Assembly: GCF_002242805.1 (NCBI RefSeq)
Contig: NZ_MCGQ01000055.1
Coordinates: 20,051 to 84,050 of the forward strand
Direction: 5' to 3'
DNA: 64,000 bases
Source of the DNA: Streptomyces diastatochromogenes
Lineage (GTDB): Bacteria > Actinomycetota > Actinomycetes > Streptomycetales > Streptomycetaceae
In this document: piece after piece, positions 44,245 to 52,713 of the stretch
Layout of the letters: every line of letters starts with the position of its first letter
How positions within the stretch are numbered: the stretch's first letter is position 1
Translations under genes and position numbers: made by a program
The notes under the pieces: model-generated
What the model saw: only the letters and a program-made list of their open reading frames with translations
What the model was told of the DNA's origin: nothing
The model's database searches: none

Positions 44245-46047
44245 TCAGCCCGTCGGCTCCAGCTGGGCGTCCCGGCGCACCAGGGCCGCATAGCGCCCGT
44301 CCAGCTCCAGCAGTTCCTCGTGCGTGCCCCGTTCGGCGACCTGGCCGGAGTCCAGGACGACGATCTGGTCGGCACCGCGGACGGTGGACAGGCGGTGGGC
44401 GATGGTGAGGGTCGTCCGGTTGGCCGACAGGGCGTCGATGGCGTCCTGCACCGCGGCTTCGGTGCGGTTGTCCAGGGCGCTGGTGGCCTCGTCGAGGATG
44501 AGGACCGGCGGGTCGCGCAGGATGGTGCGGGCTATCGCCAGGCGCTGCTTCTCGCCGCCGGAGAAGCGGTGTCCGCGTTCGCCGACGACCGTGTCGTAGC
44601 CGTCGGGCAGCGCGGCTATGTGGTCGTGGATCTGGGCGGCCCGGGCCGCCGCGTGCAGCTCCTCGTCCGTGGCGTCCGGCTTGGCGAAGCGGAGGTTGTC
44701 GGCGACCGAGGCATGGAAGAGGTACGTCTCCTGCGAGACGACGCCGACCGCGCGGGCGAGGGTGTCGAAGTCGAGGTCGCGTACGTCGACGCCGTCGACG
44801 GTGACCCGGCCGCCGGTGACGTCGTAGAGCCGGGGCACCAGGTAGCCGAGGGTGGACTTGCCGGCGCCGGTCGGACCGACCACCGCCAGACTGCCGCCTG
44901 CCGGGACGGTGATGTCGATGCTGTCGAGGACGGGGCCGCCCTTGCCGTCGTAGCGGAACTCGACCTCCTCGAAGCGGACCTCGCCCTTGATCGTGTCGAG
45001 GTGGACCGGCTGCTCGCGTTCGGTGATGTCGATGGGCAGGTCCAGGTACTCGAAGATGCGCTGGAAGAGCGCGAGGGAGGTCTGGATCTGGACGCCGGTC
45101 GCCAGCAGGCTCACGGCCGGGCGGAACAGGCCCTGCTGGAGGGAGACGAAGGCGACGATGGTGCCGAGCGAGACCTGCGGGCCGCCGAGCTGGAGGGCGA
45201 GTCCCGCGGTCCAGTAGATGACGGCGGGCATCGCGGCCATGACTATGGTGATCACGGCCATGCGCCAGCGCCCGGCCATGTTCGCCCTCACCTCCAGGTC
45301 GACCAGTTGCTCGGACTCCTCGGCGAAGGACGAGGTCAGCGAGTCGGAGCGGCCCATCGTGCGGCCGAGCAGGATGCCGCTCACGGAGAGCGACTCGGTG
45401 ACCGTGGCTGCCATCGCGGCCATCTGCTTCTGGCGCTGGGTGGTGATCTTCTTGCGTTCGTTGCCGACCCGGCGGCTGATCCACACGAACACCGGCAGCA
45501 GGAGGAGGGAGACGACCGTCAGGCGCCAGTCGAGGGCGATCATCGCGACGATCGTGGCGACCACGCTGGTGGCGTTGGAGACGAGGGAGGTGGCGGTGGA
45601 GGTGACGGTGGCCTGCATGCCGCCGATGTCGTTGGCGATGCGGGACTGCACCTCGCCGGTGCGGGTGCGGGTGAAGAAGGCGAGCGACATGCGCTGGAGG
45701 CGGCCGTAGACGGCGGTGCGCAGGTCGTGCATGACACGCTGGCCGACGGTGGTCGAGATCAGCGTCTGGAGCACGCCGAAGACACTGGAGAGGACGGCGC
45801 TGAGGATCATGCCGAGCGCGAGCAGGCTCAGCAGGCCGGTGCGGCCGTCGGGGATCGCGACGTCGAGGGTCTCCTTCAGGAGGAACGGTGTGGCCACCGA
45901 GACCAGCGAGGAGGCGCCGACCAGAAGGCCGACGATCGCAAGCCGCCCGCGGTAGGGGCGGAAGAGTTTCAGGATGCGGCGCACCTGCCGGGGCTGCTCT
46001 TTCGCGTCGGCAGGCGGGGTCCAGGACGGTTCACGGTCGGGGTGCAT
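44245..46047 (-). CDS. ABC exporter (fused TMD-NBD), MarR-associated
   Basis: This 600-aa half-transporter has six predicted TM helices followed by an NBD with Walker A VVGPTGAGKST, signature FSGGEKQRLAIAR, Walker B LILDEATSALD and the H-loop IAHRLSTVRGADQI. All catalytic motifs are intact, so it can work as a homodimer. It resembles multidrug-type exporters. ATG 46047 follows GTAGGAG. A MarR gene diverges 115 nt away, with an inverted repeat between them, suggesting ligand-induced expression. Confidence 0.94.
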   Translation of the reverse strand: MHPDREPSWTPPADAKEQPRQVRRILKLFRPYRGRLAIVGLLVGASSLVSVATPFLLKETLDVAIPDGRTGLLSLLALGMILSAVLSSVFGVLQTLISTTVGQRVMHDLRTAVYGRLQRMSLAFFTRTRTGEVQSRIANDIGGMQATVTSTATSLVSNATSVVATIVAMIALDWRLTVVSLLLLPVFVWISRRVGNERKKITTQRQKQMAAMAATVTESLSVSGILLGRTMGRSDSLTSSFAEESEQLVDLEVRANMAGRWRMAVITIVMAAMPAVIYWTAGLALQLGGPQVSLGTIVAFVSLQQGLFRPAVSLLATGVQIQTSLALFQRIFEYLDLPIDITEREQPVHLDTIKGEVRFEEVEFRYDGKGGPVLDSIDITVPAGGSLAVVGPTGAGKSTLGYLVPRLYDVTGGRVTVDGVDVRDLDFDTLARAVGVVSQETYLFHASVADNLRFAKPDATDEELHAAARAAQIHDHIAALPDGYDTVVGERGHRFSGGEKQRLAIARTILRDPPVLILDEATSALDNRTEAAVQDAIDALSANRTTLTIAHRLSTVRGADQIVVLDSGQVAERGTHEELLELDGRYAALVRRDAQLEPTG

Positions 46048-46113
46048 GGGCTCCTACGGAGGTGAACGGGCGCCGGCACAGGGTGCGGGCGACGATGACT
46101 GACGGATCGTAGC

Positions 46114-46138
46114 TCATTGTTACCTATACTCACAATGA
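46114..46138. promoter_or_regulatory. Likely MarR operator in the divergent promoter region
   Basis: TCATTGT (46114-46120) and ACAATGA (46132-46138) form an inverted repeat with an 11-nt spacer. A minus-strand TTGTGA - 18 nt - TACGAT overlaps it and could be the exporter promoter; a plus-strand TATACT lies at 46125-46130. MarR binding would cover both. Confidence 0.65.
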
Positions 46139-46162
46139 ACGGCATCCTGATATTGTTCCCGC

Positions 46163-46612
46163 ATGACCACCCCAGATCCCGAGGGCCTGCTCGCCGAGCA
46201 GTTGCTGCGGCTCACCCGCCGGGTGCACCGCATCCAGAAACGCCATCTGGAGCGGCGCGACCTGGGCGTCACACCGGCCCAGTCCCGACTCCTGCGCACC
46301 CTCGCGCACTACGGCTCGCCCCCGCGCATGGCCGACCTCGCCGAGCGCCTGGAGGTGGTGCCGCGGGCGGTGACGACGCTGGTCGACGGGCTGGAGGCGA
46401 ACGGCTATGTGCGGCGGGTCCCGGACCCGACGAACCGGCGCGTGACCCGCATCGAGCTGACGGACGAGGGCCGGGAGACACTGCGCGAGTTGCGCGGCGC
46501 CCGCCGGTCGGCCGCCGAGGAGATCCTCGCGCCGCTGACAGAGAAGGAGCGCCAGGTGCTGGGCGTCCTGCTGGACACCCTGATCGACGGAGAGGTGGCC
46601 AAGCGCTGCTGA
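46163..46612 (+). CDS. MarR-family transcriptional regulator
   Basis: This 149-aa winged-helix protein has MADLAERLEVVPRAVTTLVD and GLEANGYVRRVPDPTNRRVT, with the wing DPTNRRVTRIELT. MarR proteins are dimeric ligand-responsive repressors. The divergent ABC exporter is the obvious target, and a palindrome lies between the two genes. The ATG at 46163 is about 26 nt from the end of the likely -10, so its transcript may be nearly leaderless. Confidence 0.94.
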   Translation: MTTPDPEGLLAEQLLRLTRRVHRIQKRHLERRDLGVTPAQSRLLRTLAHYGSPPRMADLAERLEVVPRAVTTLVDGLEANGYVRRVPDPTNRRVTRIELTDEGRETLRELRGARRSAAEEILAPLTEKERQVLGVLLDTLIDGEVAKRC

Positions 46613-46618
46613 ACGGCC

Positions 46619-46654
46619 GCGGCCCCCGCTCCATGAGGTCGGAGCGGGGGCCGC
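46619..46654. terminator. Bidirectional hairpin between marR-type gene and dctA
   Basis: A 14-bp perfect stem, GCGGCCCCCGCTCC / GGAGCGGGGGCCGC, encloses an 8-nt loop, starting 7 nt after the plus-strand stop and ending 19 nt before the convergent gene's stop. Confidence 0.85.
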
Positions 46655-46672
46655 GTGCGCTGCGGATAGGGG

Positions 46673-48067
46673 TCAGCCGGCCTCGGGGGCGGGCTCCTTG
46701 ACGGACGGCACCGGCACGGCGGCGTCCTGCACCGGCGCGGCGGCGTCGGCCTCCGTCGCCTGCTCGGGTACGAACGCGATCTCGCCGTCCAGCACCTTCT
46801 TCGCCCGTACGGTGTCCAGCGCGCCCTCCCAGCGCGACACCGCGAAGACGGCGACGCAGTTGCCCAGCAGGTTCGTGGTGACCCGCATCGAGTCCATGAT
46901 CCGGTCGACGCCGAGCAGCAGGGCGACCGCCCCGGCCGGGATCACGCCGAGCGAACTCGCGGTCGCGGACAGCGCGAGGAAAGCCGAACCGGGCACGCCC
47001 GCCATGCCCTTGCTGGTCAGCATGAGCACGAGCACGACCGTGATCTGCTGGCCGAGGCTGAGGTCGACGCCCACGGCCTGCGCGATGAACAGGGTGCCGA
47101 TCGAGAGGTAGATCGAGGCGCCGTCGAGGTTGAAGGAGTAGCCCGTGGGCAGCACCAGCCCCACGGCGTCGTCCCGGCAGCCCGCCTGGCGCAGCTTCTG
47201 CATCATGCGCGGCATCACGGTCTCACTGGAGGCGGTGCCGAGCGCGAGCAGCAGCTCCTCGCGGGTGTAGCGCACGAACTTCCACAGGCTCAGCCCGCTG
47301 ACCAGCCGCAGCGCGACGGCGAGCAGCACGAGGAACAGGGCCGCGACGGCGTAGCACAGGACGATGAGCTTGCCATAGGTCTTGATGACACCCAGGCCGT
47401 ACTGCCCCACCAGATGGACCATCGCGCCGAACACGGCCAGCGGGGCGAGCCGCATGACGAAGCCGACGACCGCGAAGACGACCTCCTGCGCCTGCTCGAT
47501 CGCGGGCAGGATCTTCGGCACCTTGGTGTGGCCGAGGTGGAGCAGGGCGGCGCCCACCAGGCAGGCCAGCACCAGGACCTGGAGCAGCGCGTTGTCCGCG
47601 AAGGCGCCGACGAAACTGTTGGGCAGCGCGTTGAGGACGAACTCGGTGGTGGACGGCAGCGATCCGCCCTGGGTCTGCTGGTCGAGCGCCGAGGCGTCGA
47701 GCTTCGCCGGATCGACGTGCATGCCGGAACCGGGTCCGACCACGTTGGCGGCGACCAGGCCGAGCAACAGCGCCACCGTGGAGGCGACCTCGAACCAGAT
47801 CAGCGCCTTGAGCCCGATCCGGCCGAACGCCTTCAGGTCACCGGCCTTGGCGATGCCGACGACGACCACGCAGAACACCAGCGGCGAGATCACCGCCTTG
47901 ATCAGGCGCACGAAACCGTCGCCGAGCGGCTGGAAAGCCGTGGCCGAGTCCGGCCACAGCTTCCCGACGACGATGCCGAGCACGAGCGCGCAGGCGACCT
48001 GCGCGAAGAGGGAGGTTCGCAGTATGCGTGCGACGCGTCGCGGCAGCGACGGTACGGACTGCGGCAC
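46673..48067 (-). CDS. dctA: C4-dicarboxylate transporter (DAACS family)
   Basis: This ~464-aa integral membrane protein has the glutamate/dicarboxylate symporter signatures: LIKAVISPLVFCVVVVGIAK, GTASSETVMPRMMQKL, PTGYSFNLDGASIYLSIG, MLTSKGMAGVPGSAFLAL and VDRIMDSMRVTTNLLGNCVA. It imports succinate, fumarate and malate with protons or sodium. GTG 48067 has AGGAG five nt upstream; longer readings lack a signal. The C-terminal ~35 residues are an Ala/Pro/Glu tail. No two-component system is adjacent. Confidence 0.92.
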   Translation of the reverse strand: MPQSVPSLPRRVARILRTSLFAQVACALVLGIVVGKLWPDSATAFQPLGDGFVRLIKAVISPLVFCVVVVGIAKAGDLKAFGRIGLKALIWFEVASTVALLLGLVAANVVGPGSGMHVDPAKLDASALDQQTQGGSLPSTTEFVLNALPNSFVGAFADNALLQVLVLACLVGAALLHLGHTKVPKILPAIEQAQEVVFAVVGFVMRLAPLAVFGAMVHLVGQYGLGVIKTYGKLIVLCYAVAALFLVLLAVALRLVSGLSLWKFVRYTREELLLALGTASSETVMPRMMQKLRQAGCRDDAVGLVLPTGYSFNLDGASIYLSIGTLFIAQAVGVDLSLGQQITVVLVLMLTSKGMAGVPGSAFLALSATASSLGVIPAGAVALLLGVDRIMDSMRVTTNLLGNCVAVFAVSRWEGALDTVRAKKVLDGEIAFVPEQATEADAAAPVQDAAVPVPSVKEPAPEAG

Positions 48068-48235
48068 GGGCACTCCTAGAGGGGACGTCGACTCGCAGAA
48101 GCCGAACGGGACTTCTGCGATACGGAAAGCGGCTTCCGTGTCGATCACTCTGGAGGGGCCGTTGATCACGCCCGAGACACCCGTGTGACAGCCGTGTAAA
48201 TCACGCCGCGAGTACCGCACTCCACACCTCAGGCC

Positions 48236-49861
48236 TCAGCAACGGCTGCGATCCTCCGTCAACACCCCTTGAACCGAGGTCAGTGAACGGTCGTAGCACC
48301 CGTCCGAGCCGGAGAGGCGGTAGCGCTCGCTCGACGTGCCGACCGCACGCCGCTGGTCGCGTGGGACGTTGATCGTGTACGTCGCGTCGCCGCTGTAGGT
48401 GTCGTCGAACCGCGACCACGCGGTGCGCCGGCCGCCCTGCCGCTCCACGGCCGTCGCCCGGTCGCCGAGGGTCAGCACGGTGCGCAGCCGGTCGTCCGCG
48501 CCGAGGGTCGTGGCGCCGTTCATGGTGTACGTCCGGCGCGTGTGCGTCGTTCGCGCGGCTCCCTGCCCGTGCACGCTCACCGTCTCGTCGTCCGTCCAGG
48601 TCGCGTCCAGCCCGTCCGTGTTCTCGCCGTCGGTCCAGCGGTGCGCGGAGGTGTTCGCGAGCGCGCGGGTGACGGTGGTGGTCACGCGGCCGTGCGAGGT
48701 GTTCAGGTACCCGGAGACGGTAAGCCGGTGGCCGGCCTCGGTGTCGACGCGGTTCTCCGCACCGGGCGTGTAGGTCGAGGAGTTGGCGATGTCGCTCGCC
48801 CGGTCGGCGGTGAGGGCACCGGTGACGTGGGCGCGGTGGGCGTCCTGCCAGACCAGGACGTTCACGGGGGCGCTCCAGCCGGACTGCCCCGCGGGCACGC
48901 CCACGACGGAGACCTCGACGCGGTGCGGGCGGCCGTCGTTCAGGAGTCCGGCGAAGGGCGTCAGGTCGTACTCGATCGGCCTGACGTCGAAGGCGCCCGG
49001 GCCCGGGATGACGTACCAGAGGAAGGGGTTGGACCAGCCACCGGTCCACACGTTCGGGAACGGTGCGGCGATTCCGGCGAGTTGCCCGTCGACCTTGATC
49101 TGCACCTCGCGGTACGGCCCGTGGTCGGCCTTGCAGGAGTACGACGCCGGGTCGGCCACCGTCAGGTACCAGAACTCCTCGCAGCCGCCGCCGGATCCGG
49201 TGGCGTACACCTCGGCGACGATGCGCTCGCTGTTGCGCGGGGTGGTGAGGGTCGTGCCGTCGGGCGTGTCGGCGAGGGTGAGGACCCGGTCGGGCGCGGG
49301 CGTCTCGGCGCGGCCCGTGTAGAAGGTGAGCGTCACCTTGACGTCGATGACGCCGGTGTAGCTGTCGTCCACGACGTTTCCGATGAGCATCTCGACGTCC
49401 TGCGGGCCGCGGAAGGTGTCGCTGTAACGGGTGACGTCCTTCTCCACGTGCCACTCGATGCCGTCCGGTGACGGCTCGGGCGTCGAGGTGCGCAGGATCT
49501 CGACCCCGCCGACGTGCAGATAGCCGAGGCGGTCGTACTGGCGTCCCTTCACCTTGCCGTCGAGGCGCAGGACGACCTTGCTCCAGCGGTCGCCACAGCC
49601 CTTCGGCGGTGTGTACGCGCCCCGGTAGGGGGTGAAGTCACGGAACTGGGCCTCGGCCAGGGTGACCTGGCAGGCTTTGGTGTGCGGACGGTCGACGGGC
49701 GGGGCGGCGGTCACCGGGTCGTGCCAGTCGGTGCCGAACTCGGCCGGAACGTCGGTGGCGGCCCGGGGCGCGGCTTGAGCGGCCGTGACCCCGGTACCGA
49801 AGAACGTGCCCGCCAGGAGGGTCGCCCCGGCGAGCATGGACATGACTATCCGTCTTCTCAT
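48236..49861 (-). CDS. Secreted PNGase A-like amidase
   Basis: This 541-aa protein has a signal peptide (MRRRIVMSMLAGATLLAGTF..., cleavage near AQA-AP) and a PNGase A core: APFPNVWTGGWSNPFLWYVI followed by PGAFDVRPIEYDLTPFAGLL. This corresponds to the plant/fungal-type peptide-N4-(N-acetyl-beta-glucosaminyl)asparagine amidase A family, which releases N-glycans. Streptomyces would use it outside the cell on eukaryotic glycoprotein. The gene appears to stand alone; dctA is the downstream neighbour. Confidence 0.85.
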   Translation of the reverse strand: MRRRIVMSMLAGATLLAGTFFGTGVTAAQAAPRAATDVPAEFGTDWHDPVTAAPPVDRPHTKACQVTLAEAQFRDFTPYRGAYTPPKGCGDRWSKVVLRLDGKVKGRQYDRLGYLHVGGVEILRTSTPEPSPDGIEWHVEKDVTRYSDTFRGPQDVEMLIGNVVDDSYTGVIDVKVTLTFYTGRAETPAPDRVLTLADTPDGTTLTTPRNSERIVAEVYATGSGGGCEEFWYLTVADPASYSCKADHGPYREVQIKVDGQLAGIAAPFPNVWTGGWSNPFLWYVIPGPGAFDVRPIEYDLTPFAGLLNDGRPHRVEVSVVGVPAGQSGWSAPVNVLVWQDAHRAHVTGALTADRASDIANSSTYTPGAENRVDTEAGHRLTVSGYLNTSHGRVTTTVTRALANTSAHRWTDGENTDGLDATWTDDETVSVHGQGAARTTHTRRTYTMNGATTLGADDRLRTVLTLGDRATAVERQGGRRTAWSRFDDTYSGDATYTINVPRDQRRAVGTSSERYRLSGSDGCYDRSLTSVQGVLTEDRSRC

Positions 49862-49919
49862 GGCCCGTGTTCTACGGCGAGTCGGGGCCGTCCCGCAATG
49901 AGGCGTCCCGCCATCCGTA

Positions 49920-50654
49920 CTAGCTCATCAGGTCCGCCCTGTCTCCCATCACCACCACGGGATGCCGATCCGGGTCGAGGCTGCGCAGCAGGTACGCCAT
50001 GGCCGGCTTGGACATGCTGACGCAGCCCGACGTACCGCTGCCGTGGTCCATGTGCAGCCAGATGCTCCCGCCCTTCTCCTCACCCTCGGGGCGCGTCGGG
50101 TTGTTCGGCGGGGTGCCCTTGACGCGGTTGTAGTCGATGGCGATGACGTAGTCGAAGTCGTGCCAGTGCGACTTGGCCCACCAGCGCGGGGCGGCGAAGG
50201 CAGGGTCCTGCGTGTACGGCAGTTCGGCGCCCGGATCCTTGAGCACGCCGCCCGCGTCGGTGAGGGTGAACACGCCGACGGGGCTGCGCCGGTCGCCGGA
50301 GTGGTGGTCGGTGGTCCAGCCCCTCTTGCCGTTGTGCGCAGGCCAACTGCGGACCCGCTGCCATGCCGCGCCCCGCTTGGCGTAGAGCACGACCGTGGAG
50401 TCCGCCGAGTCCTTGCCGTCGCCGTAGACGGCCACCACCTGCCCGGAGTCGGCCGGAATCCGCCGCTGCAGGCGGGCACCGACGCCCGGGATGTGGTGCG
50501 GGTCACGGCTGCCCGCGCTGGACTTCCCTGCCTGGGCACCGGGTTCAGGGTCGCTGTGGGCACGCCCCTTCGCGCCACACCCGGACAGAGCCGCCAGAAG
50601 GGTTCCGCAAGCCGCCACCGCTATCGCCACACGCCGTACACCGTCGATCCGCAC
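49920..50654 (-). CDS. L,D-transpeptidase-like (YkuD) lipoprotein
   Basis: This 244-aa protein has a lipobox ALSGCGAK and a YkuD-type catalytic region: the conserved His in SIWLHMDHGSG and GTSGCVSMSKPAMAYLL containing the catalytic Cys. The family cross-links peptidoglycan by 3-3 bonds or modifies it; this branch carries a long central region with RSPVGVFTLTDAGG. GTG 50654 begins just before the signal peptide. It is transcribed away from the heterodimeric ABC operon. Confidence 0.87.
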   Translation of the reverse strand: MRIDGVRRVAIAVAACGTLLAALSGCGAKGRAHSDPEPGAQAGKSSAGSRDPHHIPGVGARLQRRIPADSGQVVAVYGDGKDSADSTVVLYAKRGAAWQRVRSWPAHNGKRGWTTDHHSGDRRSPVGVFTLTDAGGVLKDPGAELPYTQDPAFAAPRWWAKSHWHDFDYVIAIDYNRVKGTPPNNPTRPEGEEKGGSIWLHMDHGSGTSGCVSMSKPAMAYLLRSLDPDRHPVVVMGDRADLMS

Positions 50655-50886
50655 GTGACCATGGTCGCATCTCCCGCAGGCCGATTGTGCGATCTTCGGA
50701 ATCCGCCGAACCGGGCCACAGGCTCCCGGACAAGCGTCACTCCCGGCGACGGGCTATCTGGCCGGAACCCGGCGGATTGCGCTTGCCGTCGGGGAAAACC
50801 GGTTGAATTTCACCACTCTGCGACGCGACCCTTTCACGGTTTGTTGCCGCCCTCCCACCCTCCCTGACACGAGCCACTGGGACGTC

Positions 50887-52713
50887 ATGCAGATTCAAGA
50901 CCTTCCGTATTCCGACCCGGGTGTACCTGACGCACGTTCGGGTCCTCGCCTCCTGTGGTGGCTCTGGCGCAACCAGACGGGCGGCCAGCTCAAGTCGCTC
51001 GCCTGGGGCCTGCTGCACTTCGTCGCCGTCTCCGCCCTGCCCTTCTGCGTCGGTCTCGCCGTCCAGGCCGTCATCGACCACTCCGGCACGCGGCTCGCCC
51101 TGACGGGTGGTCTGATGCTGCTCTGCGGGACCGGCATCGCCGTCGGCGACACCTTCCTGCACCGGACCGCCGTCACCAACTGGATCACCGCCGCCGCCCG
51201 GGTCCAGCAGTTGCTGGCCCGCAAGGCGGCCCAGCTGGGTTCCGCACTGACCCGGCGGGTCGCGGCCGGCGAGGTGGTGGCCGTCTCCACCGGCGACGTG
51301 GAGAAGATCGGCTGGTTCGTCGAGGCCGTCTCCCGCTTCACCGCCGCCGCACTGACGGTCGTCGTGGTCTGTGTGGGCCTGGTCGTCTACCAGCCCGCCC
51401 TGGGTGTGGTCGTCGCCGTGGGCCTGCCGGTCGTCGCGCTCGCCGTGCTGCCGCTGCTGCCCCGCGCCACCCGTCGCGCCGACGTCCAGCGCGAGAAGGC
51501 GGGCCGGGCCACCGAACTGGCCTCGGACACGGTCGCCGGGCTGCGCGTCCTGCGCGGGATCGGCGGCGAGGAGCTGTTCCTCGACCGCTACCGCCGCGCC
51601 TCACAGGAGGTACGGCACGCCGCCGTGCGCAGCGCCCGGATGTGGTCACTGATCACCGCGATCCAGGTGCTGCTCCCCGGACTGCTGCTGATCGCGGTCG
51701 TCTGGCACGGCGTCCACCTGGCCCGCGAGGGCCGGATCACGATCGGCGAACTCGTCACCGTCTACAGCGCGGTCATGGTCGTCAACTACCCGCTGCGGCA
51801 CTTCGAGGAGATCGCCATGGCGTACTCCTTCTCGCGGCCCTCGGCCAAACGGGCCGCGCGCGTGCTGTCACTTGAGCGGTCCACGGACGCCGACGGCTCC
51901 CGCGCGGCCGCGGTGCCGGGCGGCGACCTGTACGACCCGGCCACCGGTCTGCTCGCGGCCGCCGGCCGGTTCACCGCGGTGGTGTGCGGTGACCCGGACG
52001 CGGCCGGCCGGCTCGCGGAGCGGCTGGGCGGCCACCCGGCCGAGCCGGGCCCCTCGGTGCTGCTCGGCGGGGTGCCGCTCGACGATCTCCCGCTCGACAG
52101 CGCCCGCACCGCCGTCCTCGTCCAGGACAAGGACCCGGTGCTGCTGTCCGGTTCACTGCGCGAACTGCTCGACGTTCCCGCCTCCGGTGCCGTACGCGCC
52201 CCGGACGCGCTGGCGGCCGCACAGTGCGAGGACGTCCTGGACGCGCTGGTCCAGGGGTCGCTGGACGCCGCCGACCCGATGGACGCCCGCATCACCGAGC
52301 GCGGCCGCTCCCTGTCCGGCGGCCAGCGCCAGCGGCTCGCCCTGGCCCGGTCCCTGATCACCGACCCCGAGGTGCTGGTGCTGGACGAGCCGACCTCCGC
52401 GGTCGACTCGCACACCGAGGCCCGGATCGCGGACGGGCTGCGCCGGCTGCGCTCCGGCCGGACGACAGTGCTGTTCACCTCCTCGCCGCTGCTGCTGGAC
52501 CGCGCGGACCGGGTCGCCCTCGTCCACCAGGACGAGGTGGTGGCGGTCGGCGTGCACCGCGAACTGATCGACACCGAACCGCGGTACCGGGCCGTGGTCA
52601 CGCGGGAGACCGACGAGGAGCTGGCCGCGGCCGACGCGGATACGGCCCTGGCCGAGGGGGGCGCCCTCCTGGGTGCCTTCGAAAAACTGGAAGAGATCGA
52701 GGAGAGCGCATGA
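50887..52713 (+). CDS. ABC exporter subunit A, degenerate Walker A with intact LSGGQ
   Basis: This 608-aa TMD-NBD protein has six predicted TM helices. In its NBD the Walker A position reads AVVCGDPDAAGRL, without the GK(S/T), while the signature LSGGQRQRLALARSL and Walker B VLVLDEPTSAVD are intact. The H-loop His is replaced (FTSSPLLLDRADRV). It is the first half of a heterodimer with the next gene, which overlaps in ATGA. The start is ATG 50887 (MQIQDLPYSDPG), preceded by GGGA; a longer frame from 50803 is unlikely. Confidence 0.9.
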   Translation: MQIQDLPYSDPGVPDARSGPRLLWWLWRNQTGGQLKSLAWGLLHFVAVSALPFCVGLAVQAVIDHSGTRLALTGGLMLLCGTGIAVGDTFLHRTAVTNWITAAARVQQLLARKAAQLGSALTRRVAAGEVVAVSTGDVEKIGWFVEAVSRFTAAALTVVVVCVGLVVYQPALGVVVAVGLPVVALAVLPLLPRATRRADVQREKAGRATELASDTVAGLRVLRGIGGEELFLDRYRRASQEVRHAAVRSARMWSLITAIQVLLPGLLLIAVVWHGVHLAREGRITIGELVTVYSAVMVVNYPLRHFEEIAMAYSFSRPSAKRAARVLSLERSTDADGSRAAAVPGGDLYDPATGLLAAAGRFTAVVCGDPDAAGRLAERLGGHPAEPGPSVLLGGVPLDDLPLDSARTAVLVQDKDPVLLSGSLRELLDVPASGAVRAPDALAAAQCEDVLDALVQGSLDAADPMDARITERGRSLSGGQRQRLALARSLITDPEVLVLDEPTSAVDSHTEARIADGLRRLRSGRTTVLFTSSPLLLDRADRVALVHQDEVVAVGVHRELIDTEPRYRAVVTRETDEELAAADADTALAEGGALLGAFEKLEEIEESA

